This document shows, piece by piece, positions 11,996-23,362 of a stretch of 64,000 nucleotides of DNA. Source of the stretch: Papaver somniferum (lineage: Eukaryota; Streptophyta; Magnoliopsida; Ranunculales; Papaveraceae); NCBI RefSeq assembly GCF_003573695.1, contig NC_039364.1, forward strand, positions 233,671,656 to 233,735,655, in the 5' to 3' direction. The notes under the pieces are model-generated. The model was not told where the DNA came from and ran no database searches. It saw nothing but the letters and a program-made list of their open reading frames with translations. The number at the start of each line of letters is the position of its first letter. The stretch's first letter is position 1. Both the position numbers and the translations under genes were made by a program.

Positions 11996-12640
11996 CTAAA
12001 CACAAGCTAGAGACTCAATGTTTTGATAACATTTAGCAGTTGAAGGTTTTCTTAAACGTTTTGGTATGTCATAAATTTTCTTGAAGCTCATATCTTTTAG
12101 ATCACAAGAGACAACCATAGCCTCTTTTGTTAGCAGCAAAACCTTTGTTGACTCCTCCGTTTCTTCTCCTCTCTCAACAATATAAAACATGCCAAAGAAG
12201 AGATCTCAAAAACGGAGTGCAACTAGAGTTAGCAACATCCATCTCGAATATGCTGATACGATAATAAAGGTTATAATATTCACCAATAAGATAGAAATGA
12301 CCCCCGTACTCAGCAAGGTGGTAAACAGAACCAACATATCCTCGAGCAGGATTTGGCAGTGAACTCTCGATCAATGTCAAAGTACACCATAGACCCTTGT
12401 AAGTTGCACCAGTACAATGAACCTTTCCAGAAGATACCAGATGAGCTCCATGGGCAGTACATGAATAAAATCCAGACAACCTCCAAGAGGATGTTTCAGA
12501 ATCGTAGATTTCAATTCTATATTCATCACACTTGGTAATATTATCAAAATTACTCCAGAATGCCATAACTTTGTAATAAGGGGATTTTTTCTTATTAGAT
12601 TTGGTAAAGAAATAGAAGACATCTTTACGTTAGAACTGAG
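11996..12640 (-). pseudogene. F-box-associated (FBA) domain protein, frameshifted
   Basis: Minus-strand frames read YYKVMAFWSNFD, YRIEIYDSETSSWRLSG, then a ..GHFYLIGEY..ISIFEMDV block, and after a frame change FYIVERGEE..KVLLL..VVSCDLKDMSFKKIYD. This is the usual order of the FBA type 1 domain that follows the F-box in plant SCF substrate receptors. The upstream frame ends at a stop (12,174). The downstream frame (ending in a stop at 11,996) continues the same domain in another phase, so one nucleotide was probably lost near 12,185. Further N-terminal sequence (12,640-13,033) is open in pieces, but I do not see a clear F-box there. Probably a dead member of a large family; an exact splice fix cannot be excluded. 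Confidence 0.65.
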
Positions 12641-12999
12641 CAAGCGAGTTAGAATGAGTGTCAAGATATGAATCCTCCTACTATTCTTTGCTTTGTCGAA
12701 GAAGACATCTTCCCTTCAGAAAAATTTCAGCTCTGTCAAGAAACAAGCAAGAAAACCCTGTTGACTATGTAAATGAATGATACCCTAAGCAATCTAGATG
12801 ATTTGAGATTTTTCCATGGATTTGGAAGGGAATTCTGACTGCGATTAGCAAAATTTGTATGAGGAAATGGTTTTATGGAGAGAAAGAAATAAGCCAATTT
12901 CTGAAGAAAAGAATCTGACCGAGAGCAAGACCCTTGAAGCACATGAGATGAGACGATATAATTTGGATCTAGTCAATCTTTGACAATGCCAAACCTTTG

Positions 13000-13615
13000 A
13001 TATAGGTGCCACAAAAGCCATCAAAATTGCCAACGGACACAGCGCAAGCTGTAGAGGGATTGCAAGGCACTGGTGGACTGGACTTCATCTCTGATTTGTC
13101 AGTGATACTACTGTTTGTGTTGGGTTTCACTTCAGTAGAACAAACTGATAAACAACAAGGGACTCGCAGAATAAGTTACACAGTTCTTATCCTCTTAATA
13201 AAGTTATACTACTACAAAAGAACAAAATCCCATATAAAGCTATACCACTGCTTCTGAGTTCTCATGTACAAAGATAAATGTACTGATTTTTACGTGGTAT
13301 ATTAAACATATAATCAGTACATTTGACACAATGGTCATATTATAAGAGGCAAAAAAACCTGTTTACAAGCTGTAATCACAGATGGGTATCACCCACCAGT
13401 ACAAAAAGGACCGTCATCCAAACTGGTTGACGAGCCACAACTTTCTTCACTATCTTTTCCTTTCTCGTATTTTGTTTTTGCACAAAAAGTTAAGCAGTGA
13501 TCTAAAAGCTGTACACAAAAAATTCTTGCCTAATTAACTGCAGATTGTCAGGATCAAGTTTCCTCTGTACCCAACACTTGAACTCATCCTTCAAGTTAAA
13601 GAGGAAACTAGGATA
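13000..13615. other. Intergenic / WRKY 3' flank
   Basis: No protein-coding feature is seen between the F-box-like remnant and the WRKY stop codon. The part nearest 13,616 is presumably the WRKY 3' untranslated region. No polyadenylation site was assigned. Confidence 0.4.
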
Positions 13616-16212
13616 TTAAGCGATTTCTTCTTTTTTCAATCGCAGAAGTGCCACTGGCTGTTGATCGCTGTTCCCAAAGTCTATCCTATTATTAACTACA
13701 GTATGCTGAGATCTTAGCTGGTTGGCTGTGTTATGGCTGCTGTTTTTAGCTACGGGTACGTCGTGATTATGTTTACCTTCATATGTTGTAATGACGGCTT
13801 TGGGATCTGTTGCAGCCCTCTCGACATGTTTACGGACATTACAGCCTAGAAATGTGCATTTGTAGTAGCTCCTGTAGAGTAGACATTAAAATGAATCAGA
13901 AACATATTTCGAGATTCAGTGATATGTAATTTGGGTCGCTACCATGCTAACCTTAAGTTCAAACAATATCAGTTGACATATTCTATTGAAATCAAATATA
14001 ACTGCGCTAGCTAGAACGGCCACAAAAATATATTCTGGAATAATGCAACGTGGAAGTACCTTGGGTAATCATTCCCTTTCACCACTTTCTGCCCATACTT
14101 GCGCCACCTATAGCCATCATCCAAGAGATCAACTTCACTTGTTGTCTGCACAATGATTCTAGGTTCTGAGACAGCTCGGTGTGAAGCTTGCTCGGTTACC
14201 CTGATCTCTCTGCTTCTGTTCATTGAGCAGAAAAATTCTTTAGAGTTTAAGGAAACACTAGCACCTCCGAACTTGAGCATATGAAGTAATATGACATAAG
14301 ACTTACATTCTTTTTGGTTCAGGTTCATCATCATCCCCTCCATCCTCTCTGGTTTCAGCACCATCAACTTCCTCGTTGTCACTTGAACCAGATAATTGTT
14401 CACCTGTGGCTTGACTGGATTCCAGATCCCTCCTATGTTTTCCATTATTTCCCTGCGAACCCATTTCAAGAATCCCCTGAAAGTTTGTGTTTCCATTTGA
14501 ATTTGCACTTTCTTTCACATGTTTTTTTGGTTGAGGCTTTTGATGGTTATGTTGCCCTTTGTAGATGATCTCAGTGACTTGACCATCATGAGAACGTTCG
14601 ACCTTTTTCTTTACTACACAATTTTGATAAGTACATTTGTAGTAACTACGAGGATATTCACTTCCCTTTACTTGCTTCTGCCCATATTTCCTCCAATTGT
14701 AACCATCATCCACAGGTTTATCAACAATAAGTTGAGTAAGTTGCGTAGGTTGAGATCTGTAATCTGACTGAGAAACCTCTGATGACTCAACTGTCTGGCA
14801 TTTCTGGTCTGCTGTTGAAGTTGAGATCTGCTGTGGAGGAGCTGAATTGAATGTAAAGGGTGCATGTTGTCCATACGACACTGCAGGTGGAGCTGCTGAA
14901 GATGGATATTCAGCTTGGATATGGGGCTGGAACTGAAACTGGGAAGCTTGAGCTGTAACTTCCGCCAGGGCTTCTTGGTGCGAGAGTCCAACGAGTCCCT
15001 ATGATATATCCAGCAAGACAAAGAATCAATACATTAAACACCTTGCCATAATCTCCTTCCATATAAATTAGTGTGCTATGCCAAAGACTATAAAACAAAC
15101 ACCTTATCCAAAAACATTTTAATTGGAGTAAAAATCAACGCTTAATCCAAAATCCGAAAGGATGGATGGAACATAATTAACATTCAATAAAGACCAAAGA
15201 GGTCCATGTACTGGTGATAGAGATTGTTGGGTATCTAACAATACAATCTTCGCAAAACGGCATAAGCAGGGATTACACTCTTGGCGAAATGTTGGATAAA
15301 ATGTATAATCCTCTCGGGTAAAGGAACCAAAGTGTGCTTGTGCTTGATTTACAGCAGAAAGATTACATCAATTCACGCATCCACATAGCATTAAGACTAA
15401 GCATATGAAATCTGCCTTTCCATCCATAAGCTGTACCAAATTACTAGTAAATCTTAAATTCTTTAGCCCTAAAAGCTCATTCTAGTTTCCGAATTATCCG
15501 TAATTTCAAATCGAATCAATAATAAATCCTAATTAACCAATTTCAGATTATATTTAACAAGTTTCTATAAATGAAAATGACCAATTTGAAGTTATCCATT
15601 ACAAACAAAAATTGGGTTAAAGCATAAGATCCTAAGATTCCAAACACAAGTACAGAAAATTAAAGTTCACCCAATCAAGAAAGAGTATCATGGATAAGAA
15701 TTTTATAGGAATCAACAGACAGAAAGTGAAAAATTCCCACTTACCGGAGAAAAAGCAAAAGACCCAGGAGAATCAAGTAAGCCAGTAGGACTCAAACCAG
15801 GAGGAATCGTAAAATAACCACCACCACCAATAGGTGTTTGAGATTGATGAGAAATCATCAAATTCACTGGCCGGTTCTGTTTAAACCTAGAATCTTTCTC
15901 ACCATCTCCTCCTCCAGCAACAAATCCTCTGTCAGCTTCAACCAAATTCTCCATAAAGGGTTTTCTATTAGCAGTAAAAGGAAGAGGTGAACCCATAGCT
16001 CCAGCAAGAAGCTGAGAGAAAGACTTGTAATCAGTATCAGTATCATTATCAGAGAAGAAATTCGAAACCAGAGTCATCGGACCCGGACTCGCTGTAGCTC
16101 CGGCACCACCAACGCCAGTAAACATATTCTCTGTAATCGAACGAGGTGGTAGAGATATAGTAGCAGGTCTAGCTGAAGCTCTTGAAGTACTTCCGTTACT
16201 GTTTTCAGCCAT
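13616..16212 (-). CDS. Group I WRKY transcription factor (WRKY3/WRKY4-like), 4 exons
   Basis: Exons on the minus strand are 16,212-15,745, 14,998-14,307, 14,215-14,060 and 13,871-13,616. Splicing at GT..AG sites gives 1,572 nt, 523 residues plus stop, with no internal stop. Two WRKYGQK heptads (about residues 258 and 424) are each followed by an intact zinc finger: C-X4-C-X22-H-X-H for the first and C-X4-C-X23-H-X-H for the second. The intron inside the second domain falls at the conserved PR codon (DYPR). The N-terminus carries [15 protein letters not shown] and [13 protein letters not shown], typical of WRKY3/WRKY4-like proteins, and an SP-rich segment ([18 protein letters not shown]) that matches the MAP-kinase target region of group I factors. 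It is a nuclear protein expected to bind W-boxes in stress-responsive promoters. The second domain has NDYPR where NPYPR is usual, a mild change. The start is the first ATG of the exon, after a stop-rich T/C-rich leader. It is the only gene here that looks fully functional. Confidence 0.93.
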
Positions 16213-16543
16213 CTCTGACTCTAAGATGTTGAGTGTGGTGATTTTATCTGGGATTTGCCATTTTTAGGGTATTTTTTTTTTTGGGGTTTCGTGAAGCTTT
16301 TCACTTGCAGAGGAGGAAAGAAAATCTTCTTAGGTTTTTTCAGTTGAAAAAGAGGTCTGTTTTGTTTGGGTTTGAGTTCAGAGATCTAGGTTTTAGTGAA
16401 CAAAAAAGTCTACGGTTGGAGAAGGAGAGGAGGGAAAAAGACAGCTTTTTCTTTTTCTTTTTCATTTAAGGCTTGCATTTAATTTTGACACCATAATTTT
16501 AAATATTATAAAAATGATGAGATGAAAAAGCCGACATTTCCCG
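16213..16543 (-). promoter_or_regulatory. WRKY 5' leader / proximal promoter region
   Basis: This is the 330 bp directly upstream of the WRKY ATG. It contains long T/C-rich tracts when read on the plus strand (16,266-16,283 and 16,444-16,466), consistent with a 5' untranslated leader. No consensus W-box TTGAC[CT] was spotted. Assignment is by position only. Confidence 0.4.
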
Positions 16544-16761
16544 GTGTTCAAGGAAGCGAGAAAATCTTCCCTTTTCGGTTCATGGAAAGAGGAGAAGCCG
16601 AACTTTCTATGCCAATTTCTTTTGGTGGACAAATTAGGTAGTAGTAATAACTTGGGAAGTGTTCAGTTTGCAACTTCTGTTAATGTTTCAGTTTCTAATG
16701 CTTATGTAAATAGCAATATGAACTCTATTTTACTTTCAAGTTCAGCTAATGCCAATGAAAG
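16544..16761 (+). pseudogene. 5' half of an unidentified open frame split by a LINE
   Basis: A plus-strand frame runs from an ATG at 16,544 up to and through the left LINE target-site duplication (16,747-16,761). Beyond the LINE the same frame resumes at 21,704 without a shift and stops at 21,752. The pre-insertion frame was therefore 88 residues, rich in Ser and Asn (..NAYVNSNMNSILLSSSANANES..). I do not recognise it. It starts ~330 bp from the divergent WRKY start, so it could instead be chance open sequence in the WRKY upstream region. Confidence 0.4.
16747..16761. repeat. LINE target-site duplication, left copy
   Basis: taatgccaatgaaag here is repeated exactly at 21,689-21,703. The pair brackets the LINE. 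Confidence 0.92.
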
Positions 16762-16982
16762 GTTATCCATATCCTCAAAAGCTTAAGTTTTGGATCGCAT
16801 GGTAGACTCGGACTGAGTTGAGCTCTGTGAATCGTTCTGTGACTCGGCAATTTTTTGTTCAGTTTTCTTCTTCTCAGATCTCGATTTCAGTGATTCATAA
16901 CAGTAATTCAGGTGCAGATTTTTTATTTCGCTGACTTTTCTTGATTTACAATGATCGTTAAGTATTAATTGAAGTGCTCATA

Positions 16983-18004
16983 ATGGATTTTGGTCCTAAA
17001 ATCGCCTCAGTTGATAATAACAAATCTGATATGGATATTTTGAGTTAAGAAAAAGTTTTTACAAAAATTCTTTCGATTGAATTGCCTGATGATTTGTTTG
17101 AAGAGAGTTTAAATGCTTGGAGGTTCTCACTAATTGGGAGGCTCGATTTACAGAAAATCAAGTTCATAAATGCTTCAGTTATTTTAAGAAAACAATGGAA
17201 ATTGGTTGGGGATTGTAAACTAATTCCTTTAGGAAGAGGTTTTTTTACCATCAAGTTAGATAATGAACAAGATAATCAATACATCAAATCACAGAGGTGG
17301 GAAGTTTTGGGTCAAATTCTACATATTAGAAAATGGATTTCAAATTTCAGATCAGATATGGAGGTTTCTTTCAAGATGTTTTAATCCCAGATTGTCCTAA
17401 GTTCTGCTGTTATTGTAAAGTTGTTGGGCATCTAAATTCTGAATGTAAATTTGAGAAACAAAGAAGGGCTGAATCTCAGAAAGAAGATCAAATTCATCCA
17501 ACTAGAAAGAAAGGTAAGAATGTCCCAAAAGATAAGCCTACTCAAGTTTCATTTGATACTTGTGATACTTCATCAAGAATTGATTCCATAGTTGATTCTA
17601 TTCAAGACACAATAAAAGTTATAAAAGACGGTGGAAAAAATTGTTCACAACAAAATAAGTTTAGTCAACTTGAAATTGCTGAGAATGTGGAAATAACAGA
17701 AGCAATAATTATGGAAGTTCCAAAGGTCTCGGAGGCTGTTCAAGAGGAAAATTTAAACAACAATATGGTCTAATTTGTGGATGGGACAAATAGAACAGTT
17801 GTTGATATGCCGGTGCAAATGACTTCTTGGGCTAAAGTAGTAGAGAAGGAAATGGTTACTTCTTCTGCTAATACAACAATTTCATCAGCTACTAGTAGTC
17901 CAGCTACTCACTCAAAGGTATCTCCTAAAGCTTCAATTAATAATAAGTATAATTTTAGGAAAAATCCTGGTAAAGGAGGTACCAAAAACCCTCCAACCAA
18001 ATAA
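16983..18004 (+). pseudogene. LINE ORF1 (RNA-binding protein), broken
   Basis: The frame starts at the ATG at 16,983, meets a stop at 17,046, continues as a DUF4283-like segment (..NAWRFSLIGRLDLQKIK..KSQRWEVLGQILHIRKW..), then shifts frame near 17,340. The second frame has a zinc knuckle, CYCKVVGHLNSEC (CX2CX4HX4C), at about 17,405-17,446, and then a hydrophilic tail with another in-frame stop at 17,771 before ending at 18,004. Sequence between the DUF4283 part and the knuckle looks shorter than usual. In the family, ORF1 protein coats element RNA. Confidence 0.8.
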
Positions 18005-18011
18005 TAAGATA

Positions 18012-21000
18012 ATGTTTTGGAATCTCAGGGGCCTAAGAAGGTTAAGGGCTCAAGAGAAACTTAGATCTTTAGTTAATAATTTTAGTCCTGCATTGGTTTG
18101 GATTGCTGAACCAAAGGTTGTTTGTAGTGCTTCTTTTTGTCATAAATTGAATCTTCTAGGGATGGAAAAAATGGTGATACACAATTTTAGTAATGGGAGG
18201 AAAGGAAATATTTGGTTGTTCTGGAATAAAGGTATAGCTCAGCCGCAAGTCATTTTAGTTTCTAGTCAAATGATTACTGTTAGTGTTGGTGATGTTTTAG
18301 TATCAGGTGTACATGCTCATGTAAAGGTGGTTCAAAGGAGATTTCTGTGGTCAGAAATGCATTTAGTAAGTGACCTCAACAAACCTTGGATTATTCTTGG
18401 GGATTTTAATGCAATAATATCACAAGAAGAGAAGATTGGTGGTAAATCTCCTGATAGAAATTCAATGTTAAAATTCAATGATTGTCTTAATCAGTGTGAG
18501 TTACTCCATGCTCCTAAAACTGGGTTGCATTATACATGGTCAAATGGGAAACAAGGCAGCAAGAGAATACTTTGTACTTTAGACATAGTGGTGTTCAATC
18601 AAAAATGGTTACAAATTTATGGTGATTAGGGATACAAAGTTGGTATGAGGATAATTTCAGATCATGCTCCATTACTTGGGGGATGTGCAAGTATTCCAAA
18701 GCCTCAAAATGTACCTAGGAGATTTCAAAAAATGTGGATCAGTCATCCTAATTTCTTAAATGTGGTAGCAGAAAGTTGGGAAAATCCAGTAGTGGGTGAT
18801 CCTGCATTTCAGTTTCTGAAAAAGTTGAAAGTTTTAAAAAAGGTCTTAAATGAATGGAATTGGAAGGTGTTTGGTGATGTTCAAGTGAAGATAAAAGAAG
18901 CTGAAGAAAGAGTCAAGTTAGCAACTCAAGTTTCAGACAATAATCCTTTCGATGATGAAGCTCTTCAAGAATTGGTAAAAGCTCAAAATGAGCATGCTAG
19001 TAGAGAAGCTCAAGTTAATACTTTGTTGAGGCAAAAGTCTAGAGTCAAATGGATCCAGGAAGGAGCAGCCAATACAAGTTTCTTTCACACTAACATGAAG
19101 ATTATAAACTCCAAAAACATGATAAGTGAGCTAGAAGATGATAATGGTAATGTAATTGCTGGCCAAACACAAATTGCAGATTTTTTGGTTAATCATTTTC
19201 AGAAAAAGTTTGAATTTCAACCTGTTGATGAAGAAAACAATTTATTAGAGGTGAGGAAGAAGAAATAAAGAACATTGTGTTTGAAATGGATCCATAAAGT
19301 GCTCTAGGACCAGATGGATTCTCAGGAATATTTTATAGAAGTTGTTGGGAGATAATCAAAGATGATTTAGTTGGTGCTATACAGTTCTGTTGGAGAAGAA
19401 GGTTTGTACCCAAGGGAATGAATTCCAGTTTTTTAGTCTTACTGCCTAAGACACAAGGTGCAAAAAATGCAAATCAGTTTAGGCCAATTGGTTTAAGTAA
19501 TGTGATATTCAAAATTTGCACAAAGCTGATAACCAAGAGAATGAGTGAGTTAATGAAGAAATTAATATCACTTCAACAGGTTTCTTATGTTCAAGGGAGA
19601 AGTATTCATGAACAATTTCTTTTAGCATTTGAACTTGTAAATGAAATGAAATTTAAAAGAAGAGGAGGGAATGTAGGTATTAATCTTGATATCTCTCAGG
19701 CCTATGACACAGTCAGTTGAGAGTTTTTAATCAAAGTTCTTAATAAATATGGCTTTTCTTCAACTTGGTGTGTGTGATTAATTACTTTGTTCAAATCAGC
19801 AAAAATCTTTGTGATGCTGAATGAAGGTCCTTGTGGTTTTTTTGAGTTGCAAGGGGTCTGAGGTAGGGAGATCCACTTTCTCCAATTTTGTTTGTGTTAA
19901 TGGAAGATGTCTTGAGCAGAAATATTTCAGCTATGGTGGAGAAAGGAGATTTGATGCCAATGGTGAATAAAAAAGGTATACATCCTACTCATCTGTTTTT
20001 TGCAGATGATGTTTTTATCTTCAGTAATGGAGGGAAAAAAAGCATTATAAATATTTTAAAGCTAGTAAACAGTTATCAATCATGTTCTGACAAATAATTA
20101 ACAAGAGCAAAAGTAAATTATTTGTGGATGGAGCTACTCCATAGAGGAAGCAAATAATTAGTGAGCTAGTTAATATGGAAGTTGCAAAATTTCCAGATAA
20201 ATATCTGAGAGTTTTTCTTTCTCCTGGAAGGATAACATCTGCAATGGTCTGGCCTATAGTGGAATTACTACAAAGTAAATTGGCATATTCGAAAGGTAAA
20301 ATGCTTTCTTTTCAAGATAGATTGGTTCTTGTTAAATCTTTTTTATGTAGTGTTCCTATCTATAACATGTCAGTCTACAAATAGCCTGTTTCTATCCTCA
20401 AAGCTTGTGAAAAAATAATTAGGAATTTTTTTTGGACTGGATATGGAGAAAAAAGAAAGTTTAAAACAGTTTCATAGAAGAGAGTATGCACTCCTTATGA
20501 GGAAAGGGGTCTTGGCATTAAAAGATTGGAAGTTATAAATAGATCTTTATTAATGAAGATGTTATGGAAAATGCTTACTTCTGATAAATACTGGGCCTTA
20601 TTCTTTACTGCCAAATTTCAAGATAAAAATGGTCAGTGGACAACTAGCTGGAAGCAATCTTCAGTTTGGAATGGCTTGAAATGGGCTTGGAATGTATTAC
20701 ATGAAGATATCAGGTGGAAGGTGGGTGATGGATCAAAAATCTCTGTGTGGTTTGATATTTGGTGTGGTGATGTCTCTTTAATCAGTATATTAGGATATAC
20801 AGACTATGTTAAGAAAAACATTGGAATGAAGGTACAAGCCTTGATGAAGGAGGATAAATGGGATATTCCAGCTGAGCTTCAACAATTTATATCTACAACT
20901 AGTTTGCCAATGATAAGTGGGGGTATGGATCAGAGGATTTGGATTGCAGGGAAAGATGGTAAATTTTCAACTGCTGAGGCAGTGGAGAAAATAAGACACA

Positions 21001-21320
21001 AAGAGACTATTTTGACTTGGCCAAGATTTATATGGGAAAATTTCTTTCATCCTAGCATTGCTAGTAATATCTGGAAATTACAGCAAGAGGTTCATATGGA
21101 TGATGTAGTATGAAGGCCAGAGGGTATGATATGGTATCTGTATGTTGCATTTGTTTTGTAGAACAAGATAGTATGAAGCATACACTATGGGAGTGTCAGT
21201 TTAGTGTTGTTGTTTGGAGTTGGCTTAATACTCTGTTTTGTTTCAGTAACCCGAGTTCATTTGAGGAGGTATGTAGTGCTTCCAAAAACAGAACCCCATG
21301 GTCAAGCAGGTATGGATGAT
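18012..21320 (+). pseudogene. LINE ORF2 (endonuclease-reverse transcriptase), broken
   Basis: The N-terminal apurinic-type endonuclease has WNLRGL, an AEPKV acidic site, LGDFNA and SDHAP motifs (18,012-18,670), with a stop at 18,627. The reverse transcriptase follows: ALGPDGF, FRPIGLSN, NLDISQAYD and the catalytic FADD at about 19,999. A zinc-binding zf-RVT-like end (CCICFVEQ..HTLWEC) lies near 21,140-21,220. Stops interrupt it at several places, including just before SALGPDGF (19,297) and just after ..AYDTVS. Several of these look like C-to-T or G-to-A changes at codons that are Trp or Arg in the family. No intact enzyme can be made. Confidence 0.88.
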
Positions 21321-21688
21321 CGCAGCTTGTGCTACCATGAAAGAACTGTGGTTCCAAAGAAATGCAAAGTTATTTGATGAAAATAACCTAATCTTAATTG
21401 CTTCAAAAGTAGAATTTGGCAAACAGTGAATGAAGGTAGATACAGGATTTCTGGAAATAAATGGAGCAATGACTGTGATAGTCAGATAATTCAATTCTTC
21501 AAGCTCTTATTTGTTCTTATTTGAGTTTTGTTCCCTTTCATTTTTCCATTTAGCTGCTGGGCCTCAATCTACTGGGCTTTGTAATGTGTCTGTTTTTTGT
21601 TGATTTCTTTGTACAGTCCTGTAAGCTTTGCTTGGTTTTTTAGTCCTTTTTATTAATAAAAAATGTGATTTAGCAAAATAAAATAAAA

Positions 21689-21703
21689 TAATGCCAATGA
21701 AAG
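21689..21703. repeat. LINE target-site duplication, right copy
   Basis: Exact copy of the 15 bp at 16,747-16,761, directly after the A-rich tail. Confidence 0.92.
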
Positions 21704-21752
21704 TATGTTGCCTGAAGATTACAAAAGGGAGCCTATTCTCATAGTGATATAA
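21704..21752 (+). pseudogene. 3' half of the frame split by the LINE
   Basis: It continues the codon broken at the duplication (AG|T) as ..MLPEDYKREPILIVI and a TAA at 21,750-21,752. See the 5' half at 16,544. Confidence 0.4.
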
Positions 21753-21949
21753 TGGCAATAAACTTGAATCTGGTGTTATGCTTCTATTTTTCTGTTTGTT
21801 TGGAATGAATTATCTTTATGCTCAAAAAAAAATGTGGTTGCCATATTTCGGGTATAACCACCATGGGAGGAGCAAGATCATGTTCCAGGTTGGGTACTTG
21901 CCAATTTTGTAATGATTTTTTCCGAAGCATGGAATATATCTAATCTATT

Positions 21950-22189
21950 AGGCCAAGCAATATGGTGCTTGGTATCCTTTCCCTATCCCTCGTATGTATG
22001 TAGAGAAGGGATAGCACAAGGAAGGCAGCTCCACTATGGCTCCCTTTCATTCCTTCCCTACATGATACGGAAACTGAGTAGCCGTATGAATAGTGCTAAA
22101 CGGTTATTCAGTATTCTTCTTCTTTCCAAATTTTTTTTACTATGATAATATATTTGTCTAGGTAAAAAAAGATATTTTAGAGTAAAAAA

Positions 22190-22263
<74 letters not shown>

Positions 22264-22575
22264 GGTAAAAAAGAGATATAATAGGTAAAAACGAGTTTTA
22301 GTAAAAAAAAAGAGTGAAAAGGGAAAGTTTTAAGGTAAAACTTTAAAAACCAGAAACGGTTACTCAATATCCGTAAAGCATAAAAAATAAAGGCTACTAA
22401 CTAGCCGTTTGATTTCCCTTCCCTGCAAGGCGGATCAGATGTGATCCTCCATGTAGGGAAAGTGAGGGATATCCCTACTCATGTAGGGATATGAGAAACC
22501 ATAGTAGATGATTTTTGGTCTACATATGAGGAATAGGGAAGGGATGAGGCCAGCCATAGTGCTATCTCTTAGAGT
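21950..22575. mobile_element. Imperfect fold-back/MITE-like element around a (TA)n tract
   Basis: The left side contains cactatggctccc..cattccttccctacatga (about 22,031) and an earlier related block (tatggtgcttggtatcctttccctatccctc, ~21,962). The right side, read in reverse complement from about 22,568, gives gcactatggctggcctcatcccttccctattcctcatatgtag. The arms are inverted and similar but diverged. No clean target duplication was identified, so the superfamily is open. Confidence 0.45.
22192..22258. repeat. (TA)n microsatellite, ~33 units
   Basis: An uninterrupted alternating TA run inside the fold-back. The apparent Tyr-Ile frame across it is an artefact. Confidence 0.97.
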
Positions 22576-23225
22576 CCGATTCCACAAGGATATGTCACAA
22601 TTATGGAGTCATTTAATACAATTTTTGATTAATAAAGGATGACTCGATGGGATAATATGGATCCAAATTGTTGCTGAGAGATTTCTCATTTGACAATCAT
22701 CTGTTATATGGTTCTCCACACAATTAATTATCCGGTTTCCTTCCATGTAATTGTGTTGGTACAACACTTTGGAATCTAGCGCATCTTCTGTTTTATTTCG
22801 ACAATCACTTCGGTTATATACCAAGGTGGTTCGGTATCAGATTTTATGAAGCCTATGAGGTTTTCTGGATTTGTTTCGGATTGCAGGTTTGGCCAATTCC
22901 TCTCTGACGTTGTTGTGGACGCAATTAACATGCCACATGTCTCTATCTATTAGCAAGGTGGTTATGCCCAAAGGTTACGCCACTTCCATCACAGTTCTTG
23001 TCGCCGAATCCCCGCATATAAAGCGTGCACCGGCAAATCCCTGGTGTTTATAACGCAGAGTAGAAGTTTGAAGCATATTTCACAGGCAAAATATTTTTGC
23101 TTGACAAAAGTTAACTTTTTTTTGTTTCTGGATATCATTATGATGAAATTGTGTACCAAAACTAACTTTTTACGCTTCTGCTTCCAGAAATCAAAAAACA
23201 ACCGATAGAATGGTATCTAAACGTT

Positions 23226-23362
23226 ACTAGTGTAATTACTCTATAATACTCCCCCCGTCTCTTTAATTACTAGTGTAATTACTATTTAATACTCCCTCCG
23301 TCTCTAAAAGATAACGTAAATTTACACACAAACCTGCCCATCTTTCAGAGACGGAGGGAGTA
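23226..23362. mobile_element. Stowaway MITE with a duplicated 5' end
   Basis: ctccctccgtctct at 23,292-23,305 and its exact inverse agagacggagggag at 23,347-23,360 form 14-bp terminal inverted repeats of a 69-bp element flanked by TA on both sides. This is the signature of Stowaway (Tc1/mariner-type) MITEs. About 43 bp upstream (from 23,226) the left end and its flank are repeated in tandem (actagtgtaattact..tactccccccgtctct). The element itself is too short to code. Confidence 0.85.

Larger units (their letters stand above)
16762..21688 (+). mobile_element. Near-full-length L1-type LINE, inactive
   Basis: A 4.93-kb plus-strand non-LTR retrotransposon. It has a 5' leader, ORF1 (DUF4283-like plus zinc knuckle), ORF2 (endonuclease, reverse transcriptase, zf-RVT), and a 3' tail aaaataaaataaaa just before the right duplication. 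It is bounded by a perfect 15-bp target-site duplication, as expected from target-primed reverse transcription. Both ORFs carry stops and frameshifts, so it cannot move on its own. The perfect duplication against several internal lesions suggests moderate age. It inserted ~550 bp upstream of the WRKY start codon. Confidence 0.92.

Noticed and set aside
12353..12538. Plus-strand frame across the F-box-associated region
   Set aside because: It is the antisense shadow of the FBA-domain frame, which has clear family motifs on the minus strand.
14011..14508. Minus-strand frame running through the WRKY exon 2/3 intron
   Set aside because: It includes intron sequence and the wrong phase of exon 2; the spliced model with gt..ag sites gives both complete zinc fingers.
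14314..14767. Plus-strand frames over the WRKY exons
   Set aside because: Antisense shadows of exon 2 of the WRKY gene.
22158..22367. Open frame with a long Tyr-Ile repeat
   Set aside because: It is only the translation of the (TA)n microsatellite.
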